DNA of 33,014 nt from Xanthobacteraceae bacterium (lineage in GTDB: Bacteria; Pseudomonadota; Alphaproteobacteria; Rhizobiales; Xanthobacteraceae): positions 1 through 33,014 of the forward strand of contig JAIESI010000231.1 of assembly GCA_019746135.1 (NCBI GenBank), in the 5' to 3' direction. The notes beneath the pieces were generated by a model. That model was not told the origin of the DNA. It was given only the letters and a program-made list of their open reading frames with translations, and made no database searches. Position 1 is the first letter of the stretch. Each line of letters begins with the position of its first letter. The position numbers and the translations under genes are program-made. This document shows, one piece after another, positions 1-9,054 of this stretch.

Positions 1-210
1 TCGCCGGCGCGAGCCGCGCCGCCGAGTGGAGCGTTGGCGACACGAGGATCCGGCGCGGCCAACATAGGGCGCTCGCGTCGGCCGCTCACTTCGTTCGCCG
101 GCGCGAGCCGCGCCGCCGAGTGGAGCGTTGGCGACACGAGGATCCGGCGCGGCCAACATAGGGCGCTCGCGCCGGCCGCTCACGTCGTTCGCCGGCGCGA
201 GCCGCGCCGG
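1..210. repeat. 94-bp tandem repeat, two full copies and a partial third
   Basis: Positions 1-94 and 95-188 are copies of one unit that differ at only two places (T78 versus C172, T90 versus G184). A partial third copy runs from 189 to about 210. The array touches the left edge, so more copies may lie outside. Each unit contains a short perfect inverted repeat (in copy 1, 5-11 pairing with 15-21). The period is not a multiple of three, so reading frames change from copy to copy, and no convincing protein spans it. The near-identity of the copies points to recent duplication. Function unknown. Confidence 0.9.
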
Positions 211-235
211 CTGGCAAAGCCCCCCCGTTAAAACA

Positions 236-262
236 GCCCCGGCCGCCAGAGGCGGCCGGGGC
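236..262. terminator. strong GC hairpin, probable intrinsic terminator
   Basis: A perfect 12-bp inverted repeat (236-247 with 251-262) encloses a 3-nt loop. Read on the minus strand the stem is followed by TGTTTTAA, which gives a short U-tract and suits a terminator for a minus-strand transcript coming from about 300-490. On the plus strand the following bases (CAAATGTTT) are less typical. A bidirectional role is possible. Confidence 0.6.
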
Positions 263-297
263 CAAATGTTTACGTGCTGAAATTGGTTGGAACGGGG

Positions 298-492
298 CTA
301 GCTGGCGTGACCCGCATCGGCCGAAACGGCGATGCCGAGCAGCAGAGAAAGGAATGGAAGCAGCGTGCCGGGCTCGTGCTCTTCCCGCATGTTCTGCGGC
401 GCCCGGCCATCCGCGGATTGTCCGGCAACGAAGCAATGGCCGGCCACATCAAAGTGCAGAGCCTGGCTGGTCCGGAAGATCGTGTGTGGCAT
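298..492 (-). CDS. possible small protein, 64 aa, unknown function
   Basis: This ATG-started frame has a purine-rich GGGGG stretch about 10 nt upstream and ends 36 bp before the strong hairpin at 236-262, which has a T-run on this strand. The predicted product has a charged middle (MREEHEPG near residue 40) and a hydrophobic stretch near the C-terminus (LLPFLSLLLGIAV), so it could be a small membrane-associated peptide. I do not recognise the family. Several other frames are open across the same region, so it may not be a gene. The start and terminator placement are the only support. Confidence 0.3.
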   Translation of the reverse strand: MPHTIFRTSQALHFDVAGHCFVAGQSADGRAPQNMREEHEPGTLLPFLSLLLGIAVSADAGHAS

Positions 493-568
493 TGCAGTGC
501 CCCCGTTGTCGCCCGAAGGAACGATCCTTCGTTGGCCGCTACGGTACGCGCGGGGCGCCGGGACTGAA

Positions 569-624
569 GTGTGAAACGTCACACGCGCGCCGGGGCAGCG
601 CGGCGGGAGTGCGAAAAGTCACAG
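569..624. promoter_or_regulatory. repeated operator-like palindrome upstream of the porin gene
   Basis: Positions 569-584 read GTGTGA-AACG-TCACAC, a perfect 6-bp inverted repeat with a 4-bp spacer. Positions 609-624 carry a related copy, GTGCGA-AAAG-TCACAG, 40 bp further on. Two similar dyads about four helical turns apart suggest cooperative binding of a dimeric regulator. They lie 132-187 bp before the porin start at 756 and about 80-130 bp before the possible minus-strand small ORF at 492. The TGA-TCA spacing is 4, not the 6 of CRP/FNR sites, so the regulator is unknown. Confidence 0.4.
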
Positions 625-755
625 CCGGCTGCACCAATGCCGGGCGCGGCTGCCGCAGCGGCAAACCGCCCAAGTCAAGTCTGCGAATCCGGTATCCACG
701 CGTCTCCATCTTCTCTACTCTCCGAGAGGTTGTGGTTCGTTCGGGGGCGACGGAC

Positions 756-1634
756 ATGGGGCGGGGCGTATTCTGCGGCCTTGTTGCGTTCATTGTGTCG
801 GCATCGCATGCGTTGTCAGCGGACGGAGCGCGTCCCGCGAAAGCGCCGCCCGCATCGTCGCCAAAGTCGTTCGCCGAGAAATGGGATCTGGAGTACGGCG
901 GATCCGCCACCAACGACTTCAACTATCGCGGCTTCAGTGTCTCGAACCGGCGCCCCTCGGGCACGGTCTACGTCCGACCGGTTTATGACGGCCTCTACGT
1001 CGGCCTGCAGGCGACGACGCTCGACATTCCGATCGACACGCCGGGCGCGCTCGACTTCTATGCGGGCTATCGGCGTCCGATCGGGCCCGTCGTGTTCGAG
1101 GTCCGCGCCAACTACTACCACTTCCCGAACAGCGTCATCCCCCTGACCAGCATCAGCAGCAGCTTCGACTACTGGGAAATCCAGGCGCGGCCGGTCTGGG
1201 CCGTCAACGACAACCTCGTGCTGATCGGCCACGCCGCCTACGCGCCGGACTTCATCAATTCAGGAGCGAGCGAGACCTGGCTGTCGGGCACGGCGATCGT
1301 CAAGGGCCCGGTTACGCCGCTGCCCGGCTGGCTTGGTTATGCGAGCGGCGAGCTCGGTCATCATCGCTTCGGCATCAACGACCGCGGCGTCGATGTTCCG
1401 GATTTTTGGGCATGGAACGTCGGCGCAGGTCTTGTCTACAAGCACGTCACCTTCGACCTGCGCTACTACGACTCCAATCTGTCGAAGGAGGAGTGCTTCG
1501 TCGTGACCGGCGACACCGGCGCGACGCCGGGTGGGGCGCCGTCGGCGGCCAACCCGCTGGGGCTCCGCTCCAACTGGTGCAGCGCGTCGATCGTCGGCAA
1601 GATTTCATTTGCGGCGAGCCTCAACAGGCCTTGA
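756..1634 (+). CDS. putative outer-membrane porin, TorF family
   Basis: This 292-aa protein has a cleavable signal peptide (hydrophobic core GVFCGLVAFIVSA, likely cut after ALSA near residue 22). It continues with alternating aromatic and polar strands typical of a small beta-barrel. The segments DLEYGGSATNDFNYRGFS and YAGYRRPIGPVVFE match the TorF-type putative porins of alphaproteobacteria, in which an N-terminal strand is followed by repeated hairpins. The C-terminal part contains a Cys pair (ECF and NWC). I chose ATG 756, preceded by GGGGG, because the signal peptide begins there; the frame is open far upstream without plausible protein sequence. Predicted role: outer-membrane channel of unknown substrate. 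It stands alone, converging on the MetE-like gene with only 10 bp between them. Two operator-like dyads lie upstream. Confidence 0.8.
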   Translation: MGRGVFCGLVAFIVSASHALSADGARPAKAPPASSPKSFAEKWDLEYGGSATNDFNYRGFSVSNRRPSGTVYVRPVYDGLYVGLQATTLDIPIDTPGALDFYAGYRRPIGPVVFEVRANYYHFPNSVIPLTSISSSFDYWEIQARPVWAVNDNLVLIGHAAYAPDFINSGASETWLSGTAIVKGPVTPLPGWLGYASGELGHHRFGINDRGVDVPDFWAWNVGAGLVYKHVTFDLRYYDSNLSKEECFVVTGDTGATPGGAPSAANPLGLRSNWCSASIVGKISFAASLNRP

Positions 1635-1644
1635 GGGGAGGGGT

Positions 1645-2784
1645 TCAGAGCCCCGCTTTCCCCGCGAGCGCCGCGCCCTGCGCCAGCGCTTGCAGCTTGG
1701 CCCAGGCGATCTGCGGGTGGGTGCGGCCGCCAAAGCCGCAGTCGGTGCCGGCGATCACGTTCTCCGGACCGACGATCCCGGCAAAGCGGCGGATGCGCTG
1801 CGCCACCAGCTCCGGATGCTCGATGCCGTCGGTGGCATGCGAGATCATGCCGGGGATCAGGATTTTCCCGGCCGGCAGCTTCACCCGCTCCCAGACCGCG
1901 TATTCGTGCTCGTGGCGCGCGTTCGCCGCCTCGATCAGATAGCCCTGGGCCCGCACCTTGAGCATCAGGTCGACGATCTTCGCGAGTTCGATGTCGTGGG
2001 CGTGCGGCCCATGCCAGCTTCCCCAGCACAGGTGATAGCGGATGCGGTCCTCCGGCAGATCGCGCAGCGCGTGGTTCAGCGCGTCGATCCGCATCTCGCA
2101 GTACCTGCGGAAGGCATCGAGCCCCATGGCGATGCCGATGCGGTCCCAGAGCGCCACCAGCCAGGCGTCGTCGATCTGCAGGATGAAGCCCGCCTCGACG
2201 ATGGTCCGGTACTCGGTCCGCATCGCCTCGGCGAGCGCGAAGATGAACTCCTCCTGCGTCTTGTAATACTCGTTGCGGCGATAGGGCTCGAGGCTCGCCG
2301 GCGCGGTGGTGGTGATGAACGCCTCGCTGTCTGGTCCAACCACCGAACGGAAGATGTCGATCTCCTTCTTCAGCGCCTCGCTGCCGCGATAGGTGACCGG
2401 CGCGGTCGCGACCCAGTGCGGCCGCGCCTGCTTGATCTGGCCCGCAGGCTCGTAGAACAACGAGCCGCGCGCCGTGGCGTAGCGGTAGAAGTCGGCGAAT
2501 TCCTCGCGGTCCTTGCCCTGCAGGATCACCGGCGTGCCACCCGCGGGCGGCCGCGCCGTAAAGCCGCCGAAGCGGTTGTCGACATAGGACAGCCAGTCGC
2601 CGCCCTTGGTGTATTCGCCCTCGTTGATCACATCGATGCCGATGTCGCGTTGCCGCGCCACCACGCCCTTGACCATCTCGCGGATCGTGGCCTCGTCCTC
2701 GTTGCCGGCGCGGTCGGTGCCGTCCGGCCGCGGCAGGCTGCCGACGTGGGTGGTGAGGATTTTCGTGCTGCTGCTACGCTTCAT
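1645..2784 (-). CDS. MetE-like cobalamin-independent methionine synthase II family enzyme (copy 1)
   Basis: The 379-aa protein matches the C-terminal catalytic barrel of cobalamin-independent methionine synthase and lacks the N-terminal half of full-length MetE (about 750 aa). All zinc ligands of the family are visible: His251 and Cys253 in HLCWGSWHGPH, Glu285 in EAANARHEHE, and Cys349 in GTDCGFGGR. The N-terminal TTHVGSLPRP motif is also typical. Stand-alone barrels of this kind include methyltransferases and the epoxyalkane:coenzyme M transferase, so methionine synthesis should not be assumed; the substrate is unknown. It follows a Bug-type binding protein gene (2915-3889) by 130 bp on the same strand, which suggests the enzyme acts on the captured compound. 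A paralogue with the same arrangement lies at 10228-11409. Start: ATG 2784. Confidence 0.85.
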   Translation of the reverse strand: MKRSSSTKILTTHVGSLPRPDGTDRAGNEDEATIREMVKGVVARQRDIGIDVINEGEYTKGGDWLSYVDNRFGGFTARPPAGGTPVILQGKDREEFADFYRYATARGSLFYEPAGQIKQARPHWVATAPVTYRGSEALKKEIDIFRSVVGPDSEAFITTTAPASLEPYRRNEYYKTQEEFIFALAEAMRTEYRTIVEAGFILQIDDAWLVALWDRIGIAMGLDAFRRYCEMRIDALNHALRDLPEDRIRYHLCWGSWHGPHAHDIELAKIVDLMLKVRAQGYLIEAANARHEHEYAVWERVKLPAGKILIPGMISHATDGIEHPELVAQRIRRFAGIVGPENVIAGTDCGFGGRTHPQIAWAKLQALAQGAALAGKAGL

Positions 2785-2914
2785 GGCCGATACCGATTTT
2801 TAATTGATCTCGTGAAAGCTGAAACGGCGTTGCTTGGTGCCCTGGGCCCCGCGGAAGGGGGACCCGGTGCCTTGCCGCAAATTCAGAGCAAGCGGATCAC
2901 AAGCCGACGCACCG

Positions 2915-3889
2915 TTACTGCGGCCTCAGGTTCAGCACCTTGGCGAGCTGCTGCATGGTCTGCCATTCCTCCTCCATCGCCTTGCCCATGTGCTGCGGCG
3001 TGCTGGTGGCGAGCGGCGTGCCGTTCTCCTCCGTCCGGCGCCGCAGCTCCGGGTCCTGCGAGGCCTTGATGAAGATCTCGTTGAGCTTGCCGACCACGGC
3101 GGGCGGCGTACCGGCTGGCGCCGCGAGAGCAAACCAGCTCGCGACCTTCTGCTTGCCGTAGCCCAGCTCGTCGAGGGTCGGCACGTCCGGCAACCGGTCC
3201 CAGCGCTTGTCGGCGTCAAGCGCCAGCGCCCGCAGCTTCCCGTCGGCCAGATAGCTGCGCGAGGTCGACAGCGTCGGCCAGCTGAAGTCGACGCGGCCGG
3301 TGATCAGGTCGGCCATCATCGGTGAGCCGCCGCGGTAATGCGCGGCTTCGAACGGCACCTTGTCAGCGAGCAGGATCTTGGCGCCGAGCAGATGCGACGG
3401 CGAGCCGAGCCCCGGCGTGCCAAAGGTGAGGCCGCCCTGCTTCTTGCGGCCGAGCTCGTGCAGCTCCTTCATGGTCTTCGCCGGGCTGTCGCCCGGCACG
3501 GTGAGCACCACCACGCTGTTGAACAGGAACGTCACCGGCGCAAAGCCCTTCACCGGCTCGTAGGTCGCGTTGCCGGCGGCTGGCACGGTGGCGTGCTGGG
3601 AGCCGGAGAACACCAGCAGCGTATAGCCGTCCGGCGTGGCGTTCTGCACCGCCGCGGCGGCGACCCCGCCGCCGGCGCCGGTCTTGTTCTCGACGATGAC
3701 GCGCTGGCCGGTGATCTTCGACACCGCTTCTGCATAAAGCCGCGCGGTGATGTCGGTGATGCCGCCCGCGGCAAGGCCCACCATGATGGTGATCGGCCGG
3801 CTCGGGAAGTCCTGCGCCTGCGCGGATGTTGCGAACAGCGAGAGGCCGATGGCGGCAAGCGCGGAGCGGCGGGTGAAGGGTCGCGTCAT
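2915..3889 (-). CDS. Bug-family periplasmic substrate-binding protein (tripartite tricarboxylate transporter type), copy 1
   Basis: This is a 324-aa protein of the usual length for Bug/TctC binding proteins. The signal peptide carries a twin arginine (FTRRSALAAIGL) and a cleavage site after AQA near residue 25, so export may be by Tat. Family landmarks are FPSRPITIMVGLAAGG at the start of the mature protein, VENKTGAGG, NATPDGYTLL, the central HYRGGSPMMADLITG loop that contacts the ligand, and LPDVPTLDELGYG. ATG 3889 is chosen because AGAGGA lies about 8 nt upstream and the signal peptide starts there. Such proteins bind small carboxylic or aromatic acids and deliver them to TctA/TctB membrane subunits, which are not encoded in this window. 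It is the first gene of a two-gene unit with the MetE-like enzyme. Confidence 0.9.
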   Translation of the reverse strand: MTRPFTRRSALAAIGLSLFATSAQAQDFPSRPITIMVGLAAGGITDITARLYAEAVSKITGQRVIVENKTGAGGGVAAAAVQNATPDGYTLLVFSGSQHATVPAAGNATYEPVKGFAPVTFLFNSVVVLTVPGDSPAKTMKELHELGRKKQGGLTFGTPGLGSPSHLLGAKILLADKVPFEAAHYRGGSPMMADLITGRVDFSWPTLSTSRSYLADGKLRALALDADKRWDRLPDVPTLDELGYGKQKVASWFALAAPAGTPPAVVGKLNEIFIKASQDPELRRRTEENGTPLATSTPQHMGKAMEEEWQTMQQLAKVLNLRPQ

Positions 3890-4138
3890 GTCAGGTCCTC
3901 TCGGGAGCGTGTTTTCTTTACGGCGCGGGCATCCCGAGCCAATCGGCATGTTCCGGAGAATAGGAAGACGGCAACGGTCTGCACAAGCTTGCACTCGGGC
4001 CGGCCGAAGGCCGGACCCGGGTGGCTGCGCGCTGTGGCATCGCGGCGCGAGCGAGCCGGTGGGCCGAAGCCCGCCACTCCCGCCCAAGAGCACGGTGCTG
4101 GCAGATCGTGTTGAAACCCGTTTTCGCTCAGTCCTGCA

Positions 4139-4161
4139 CGCGGCGCGCGCAACGCGCCGCG
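4139..4161 (-). terminator. GC hairpin just downstream of the Pro/Ala-rich protein gene
   Basis: A perfect 9-bp stem (4139-4147 with 4153-4161) with a 5-nt loop lies 14 bp after the minus-strand stop at 4175. No strong T-run follows, although GCGAAAAC and GGTTT occur about 10-20 nt further on. The rest of the 285-bp gap (3890-4174) holds a weaker hairpin at 4000-4014 and nothing that looks coding. Confidence 0.4.
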
Positions 4162-4174
4162 GCACAGCTCCTCA

Positions 4175-5227
4175 TCAGAAGCGGAAGCGGTGCTGGCTGA
4201 AATCGCCGTCCCACGGCCGCTGCCATTCACGGCGCTCCGACCCGGGGCGCACGCCATACGCATACCCGTTTTCGACGGTCGGGACGTGATCCCGCGCACC
4301 CTCGCTGCGATATGCGGCGTAGCGACTGTCTCTGTCGTGGTTGCGCACCACCGGCTTGCGCGCCTTCTGCGTCGGCGCGGCCTGGCGGGTTTCGGTCGCG
4401 GCGGCCTCGCGCTTGTTCGCGCGCCCGGTTGCCTCGGTGCCGCCGGTTTCGACCTTCGCGGTTGCAACCGGGGCCGGAGCCGGTTTCGTTTCGATGACTG
4501 CGGGCGATGGCGCCGCGGCCGGGACTGCAACGGCAGGCTGCGGCGGCATGGCCTGCACCGGAGCCAGCGCACGAGGCCGCTCGGCCTGCTGCTGGGGCGC
4601 CTGCGGTGCTGGTGCGACCGTTTCAAGCTTGGCAGCGTCCGTCTTGTCCGGATCAGCCTTGGCCGCTTCGACCTTGGTGGTCTTGATCCGCTGAGCTTCG
4701 GCCTTCACAGCCTGGTTTTTCGCAGGCTCGACCTTAGCCCCGATCTTCGCAGCGCCGGTCTTGCCCTCAGCCTCGGCCATCGCGGCTGACGCCGCGGGGT
4801 CCACCGGCGTGACCGGAACCAATGCGGTCGGTTCGATCGCGGTGGGAAGCGGTGCGAGCGCCGGAGTGGGCGCGGGGGCGGCGACCGGAGCAGGGGCCGC
4901 GATGACCGTCGGGGCAGGGGCTTGAGCCGGCGCTTGCACAGGCGCCGCAAGGACGGGCTGCGGCAACTCGTAACGGACGGTCTCATCTTGCGCGGGCTCG
5001 GCCTTCCCGGCGTCGACCTGCAACAGGGACGGTGCGCGCGGCCGCGGAGCCTCCCGCGCCTCCGCCGGCTCGGATCGTTTCGCCTGCTTCTGCTTCGGTT
5101 CGGCGCGCGTCAGGCCTTCCGTATCGTTGGTGAACAGCGGCCCGCTTGGGGTGAGCATGGCGTCGGCCGCGAACAGCAGCCCCAGGAGAGCGACACCGGT
5201 CACCGCGACGAATTTGAAAATCGGCAT
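4175..5227 (-). CDS. membrane-anchored Pro/Ala-rich protein of unknown function
   Basis: This 350-aa protein opens with a hydrophobic segment (MPIFKFVAVTGVALLGLLFA) that is probably an uncleaved anchor or signal. A low-complexity region rich in Ala, Pro, Lys and Glu follows (about residues 45-290). The C-terminal 55 residues are compositionally normal and rich in Arg, Tyr and His, ending in a QHRFRF-type tail. The N-terminus resembles small anchored proteins common in Bradyrhizobium relatives, but I cannot assign a function. The Lys/Ala-rich middle may be a periplasmic spacer or bind a polyanion (inference). ATG 5227 is preferred to GTG 5236 because AGGTGA lies directly upstream. It is flanked by same-strand genes but separated by 285 and 255 bp, so it is probably transcribed alone. 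Confidence 0.65.
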   Translation of the reverse strand: MPIFKFVAVTGVALLGLLFAADAMLTPSGPLFTNDTEGLTRAEPKQKQAKRSEPAEAREAPRPRAPSLLQVDAGKAEPAQDETVRYELPQPVLAAPVQAPAQAPAPTVIAAPAPVAAPAPTPALAPLPTAIEPTALVPVTPVDPAASAAMAEAEGKTGAAKIGAKVEPAKNQAVKAEAQRIKTTKVEAAKADPDKTDAAKLETVAPAPQAPQQQAERPRALAPVQAMPPQPAVAVPAAAPSPAVIETKPAPAPVATAKVETGGTEATGRANKREAAATETRQAAPTQKARKPVVRNHDRDSRYAAYRSEGARDHVPTVENGYAYGVRPGSERREWQRPWDGDFSQHRFRF

Positions 5228-5369
5228 GGCAATCACCTGACTTTAAAATTTTGGTCGCCCGGCAGGGCCGGGCGGTTCGAAAAGATGGCTCTCCTTGTGA
5301 GTTAATAGAGGATTGCCCGCCGCGGGCGTGTGCGTTTGGTCACTGCGCGAGCGCGGGCCGTGGGTTCCC

Positions 5370-5394
5370 CCGATCGCAGGATGCCTGTGATCGG
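5370..5394. other. inverted repeat in the 5228-5482 gap
   Basis: Positions 5370-5380 pair with 5384-5394 (one G-T pair, 3-nt loop). It lies about 90 bp beyond the stop of the ABC permease gene and 140 bp ahead of the Pro/Ala-rich protein, both on the minus strand. It has no T-run. It could be a weak terminator for the transporter operon or a regulator site. The remaining gap shows nothing else. Confidence 0.3.
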
Positions 5395-5482
5395 CCCGAA
5401 ACATCAGCGGGATACCGCCGTCGGCTCTGGCGACGGTCTGGCCTGAAGCAGGAACCGCTGCCCGCGGGGTGACACCCCAGCG

Positions 5483-6330
5483 CTAGTCTTCCTGCCCCGC
5501 CTTAGTCCACGGCGCGACGTACTGCTCGGCAAGCCGCAGCAGCGCCGTCAGCGTCACGCCAAGCAGTCCCAGCGTCACGATCGGCACGAACATCCGGTCC
5601 ACCTGGAACGTCGAGGCCGTGCGCACGATCAGATAGCCGATGCCGGAGATCGCGGTGTAGAGGTCGGCGAGCACCATGCCGATCATGCCGCGGCCGACCG
5701 CGAGGCGGATGCCGGTGACGATGAAGGGCAGCGCGCCGGGCAGCACGATGTTCGCCCAGAGCTGCCGCTCCGAGCAGCGGAATGCGCGGCCGACCTCGAG
5801 CAGCTTCGGGTCAACCGCCTTCACGCCCTGATAGGTGTTGATCACCATCGGGAAGAAGCCGAACAGGAACAGGATGATCACCTTCGCCGTGGTCTCGTAG
5901 CCGGCCCACAGCACGATCAGCGGCACCAGCGCCACCGACGGGATCGAATAGAGGAACGTGATGTAGACGGTGAGCCCCACGTCCATGATGCGGAAGCGCG
6001 CGAGGGTCAGGCCCAGCAGCGTGCCGAACGCGATGGCCAGCGACAGCCCCATCAGCAGCACGAGGAGGCTTGGCCAGAGCGACGCCCACAGCTCTCCGGT
6101 GCGGAGCATGTCGACGGCGGCGACCGCAACCTTCCACGGCGAGGTGAACAGGACGGGATCGACATTCCATGCCGCGATCTGCCAGAGCGTGAGGAAGATC
6201 GCGAGCGAAACCAGGCGGATGACGAGGTTCTGGGTCGCCGCCTTGCGGCGGCGCGCGGCCGCGACCTGCTCGGCGCGTTTCTGGTCGCCGGCGATGTCGG
6301 CCTGCAGGTCGGCGGTGTGCTCGGCGGTGC

Positions 6331-6334
<4 letters not shown>
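5483..6334 (-). CDS. ABC transporter permease, nitrate/sulfonate/taurine type
   Basis: This 283-aa inner-membrane protein of the BPD-transporter (SsuC/TauC/NrtB-like) family has an N-terminal cytoplasmic segment of about 35 residues followed by roughly six membrane helices. The EAA loop that contacts the ATPase is clear: EVGRAFRCSERQLWANIVLP, then GIRLAVGRG. The ATG at 6334 overlaps the stop of the upstream ATPase gene by 4 bp (ATGA), showing translational coupling. Family members import taurine, alkanesulfonates, nitrate, thiamine precursors or aromatic acids; the sequence does not tell which. No binding protein is adjacent. The nearest candidate of the right family is at 19926-20897, about 13 kb away. 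Confidence 0.9.
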
Positions 6335-7134
<800 letters not shown>

Positions 7135-7260
7135 GCTTCGCTCCCATTCGCTACCCTTAGTCGGGGCAGCCTTGGCCGATTGTTGGTCAGCGGGCGCGTG
7201 GCCGCAAGGCCGCAATCGCGGGCGACGTCACACAAACGCAGCCTTGGCGGTCTGTCTGGT

Positions 7261-9054
7261 TCAGCGTCCGGCGGCGTAGCCCTGCATGCCGCGCGGATTG
7301 GCTGCGGCTTTCCGGCGCGGCCCGTCCTTGGATGCGGCGGTAAGGCGGCCTTCCGACCATTCCGGCTCGACCTCGATGATGTGGCCGCGTTTCGCCAGCT
7401 CGTCGCGGGTTTCCTTCGGGACGCGCTTTTCGATCTGCAGCACGCCCGGTCGCGCCGTGCGCGGCCAGAACGAGATCGGAAAGTGCTCGGAATGCCAGGC
7501 CGGGGCGTCGATCGCCTCCTGCAGGTTCATGCCGGCATGCACATGCCGCAGGAAGAACTGGGTGATCCATTGATCCTGCTGGTCGCCGCCGGGCGAGCCC
7601 CAGGCGAGATAGGCGTCGCCGTCGCGCAGTGCCATGGTCGGCGACAGCGTCGTGCGCGGCCGCTTTCCAGGCTCGAGCGAGGCGGGGTGGCCTTCTTCCA
7701 GCCAGAACATCTGCGCCCGCGTGCCGAGGCAGAAGCCGAGCTCCGGGATCACCGGCGACGATTGCAGCCAGCCGCCCGACGGCGTTGCCGTGACCATGTT
7801 GCCGGCCTTGTCGACGATGTCGAAGTGCACCGTGTCGCCGACCACCTCGCCCATGCGGCCGACGGTGGGCTCGCCCGCGCCCATGCCGGCGACGAGCTTG
7901 GCGCCGGGCTTGAGCTTCACGATCGCGCCGAAACCTTCCACCGAACCAGGACGCAGCTCGAGCGAGGCTTTGCCGCTCACGAGCTTGCGGCGCTCGGCGT
8001 TGTAGGCGTCGGACAGCAGCGTCGAGAACGGAACGTCGACGAACTTCGGATCGCCGTAGAACTTCTCGCGGTCGGCATAGGCGAGCTTCGAGCATTCCAC
8101 GACCAGATGGATGAAGTCCGGTCCGACCACGTCCATGCCGTCGAGGTTGAAGCCCTTGAGCAGCGCGAGCTGCTGTAGCGTCACCGGCCCCTGGCTCCAC
8201 GGCGCCTTGCAGACGGTGTAGCGGCCGTAGTCGTAGGTGAGCGGCGGCTCGATCGTCGCCTGCCACTTCGCCATGTCCTCGCCGGTCAGCACGCCGGAAT
8301 GCGGCGTGCCGCTGGTGTCCATGACCTTCTGGGTGCGGCAGAACTTGTCGATCGCCTCGGCAACGAACCCCTGCGACCAGACCTTGCGCGCCTTTTCGAT
8401 CTGCGCGACGCGGTCGGCGCCCGCGCTTTCCGCTTCCTTGAGCACGCGCGTGTAGGTCGCGGCCAGAACCTTGTTGGTGAACAGCTTGCCGGTTTCCGCA
8501 GGCTTGCCGTCGCGGAAATAGATCGCCGCCGACGTCGGCCAGTGTTCGCGGAACAGCTTCTCGACCGTCTGGATCGTGGCGTTCGCGCGCTCGACCAGCG
8601 GATGGCCGTGCTCGGCATAGGAGATCGCGGGCGTGAGCACGTCGGCGAGCTTCATCGTGCCGTAGTCGCGCAGCAGGATCATCCAGCTGTCGAACATGCC
8701 GGGGATGCAGGCCGCGAGCAGGCCGGTGCCCGGCACCATGTCGAGGCCTTCGCGCTTGTAATGCGCAATCGTCGCGCCGGCCGGCGCCGGCCCCTGGCCG
8801 CAGATGATCTCGGGCTTGCCCTTCTTCACGTCGTAGAGGATCACCGGCACGTCGCCGCCGGGGCCGTTCAGGTGCGGCTCGACCACCTGAAGCGTGAACG
8901 CCGTCGCGACGGCCGCGTCGAACGCATTTCCGCCCCGCTCCAGCGTGCCCATGCCGACCGCGGTGGCGATCCAGTGGGTCGACGCAACGACACCGAACGT
9001 TCCGTCGATCTCGGGCCGGGTGGTGAAGGGATTCGGGTTGATATTGCCTGCCAT
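7261..9054 (-). CDS. gamma-glutamyltransferase-family protein (Ntn hydrolase), cytoplasmic variant
   Basis: This 597-aa protein keeps the family features. NAFDAAVATAF lies near the N-terminus. The autoprocessing/nucleophile Thr408 sits in GDTVHFDIVDKAGN, where classical enzymes have TTH. PGKRPRTTLSPTM and the oxyanion-forming SPGGDQQ follow. The canonical enzyme is periplasmic, but no signal peptide is seen here (N-terminus MAGNINPNPFTTRPEIDG), so it probably acts in the cytoplasm. The region after the nucleophile differs from glutathione-degrading enzymes, suggesting another gamma-glutamyl amide or amide-type substrate (inference). ATG 9054 has AAGGAA about 9 nt upstream; in-frame sequence before it does not look like protein. 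It precedes the ABC ATPase/permease genes and is divergent from the Bug gene at 9231. Confidence 0.85.
   Translation of the reverse strand: MAGNINPNPFTTRPEIDGTFGVVASTHWIATAVGMGTLERGGNAFDAAVATAFTLQVVEPHLNGPGGDVPVILYDVKKGKPEIICGQGPAPAGATIAHYKREGLDMVPGTGLLAACIPGMFDSWMILLRDYGTMKLADVLTPAISYAEHGHPLVERANATIQTVEKLFREHWPTSAAIYFRDGKPAETGKLFTNKVLAATYTRVLKEAESAGADRVAQIEKARKVWSQGFVAEAIDKFCRTQKVMDTSGTPHSGVLTGEDMAKWQATIEPPLTYDYGRYTVCKAPWSQGPVTLQQLALLKGFNLDGMDVVGPDFIHLVVECSKLAYADREKFYGDPKFVDVPFSTLLSDAYNAERRKLVSGKASLELRPGSVEGFGAIVKLKPGAKLVAGMGAGEPTVGRMGEVVGDTVHFDIVDKAGNMVTATPSGGWLQSSPVIPELGFCLGTRAQMFWLEEGHPASLEPGKRPRTTLSPTMALRDGDAYLAWGSPGGDQQDQWITQFFLRHVHAGMNLQEAIDAPAWHSEHFPISFWPRTARPGVLQIEKRVPKETRDELAKRGHIIEVEPEWSEGRLTAASKDGPRRKAAANPRGMQGYAAGR

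Noticed and set aside
569..584. CRP or FNR binding site
   Set aside because: The half-sites resemble TGTGA/TCACA, but the spacer is 4 bp instead of the 6 bp required.
1645..2784. Housekeeping methionine synthase MetE
   Set aside because: Only the C-terminal barrel is present (379 aa versus about 750) and the neighbour is a Bug binding protein, so a biosynthetic role is not supported.
1531..3069. 512-aa plus-strand open frame
   Set aside because: Mostly antisense to the MetE-like and Bug genes, and its 5-prime part overlaps the porin in another frame.
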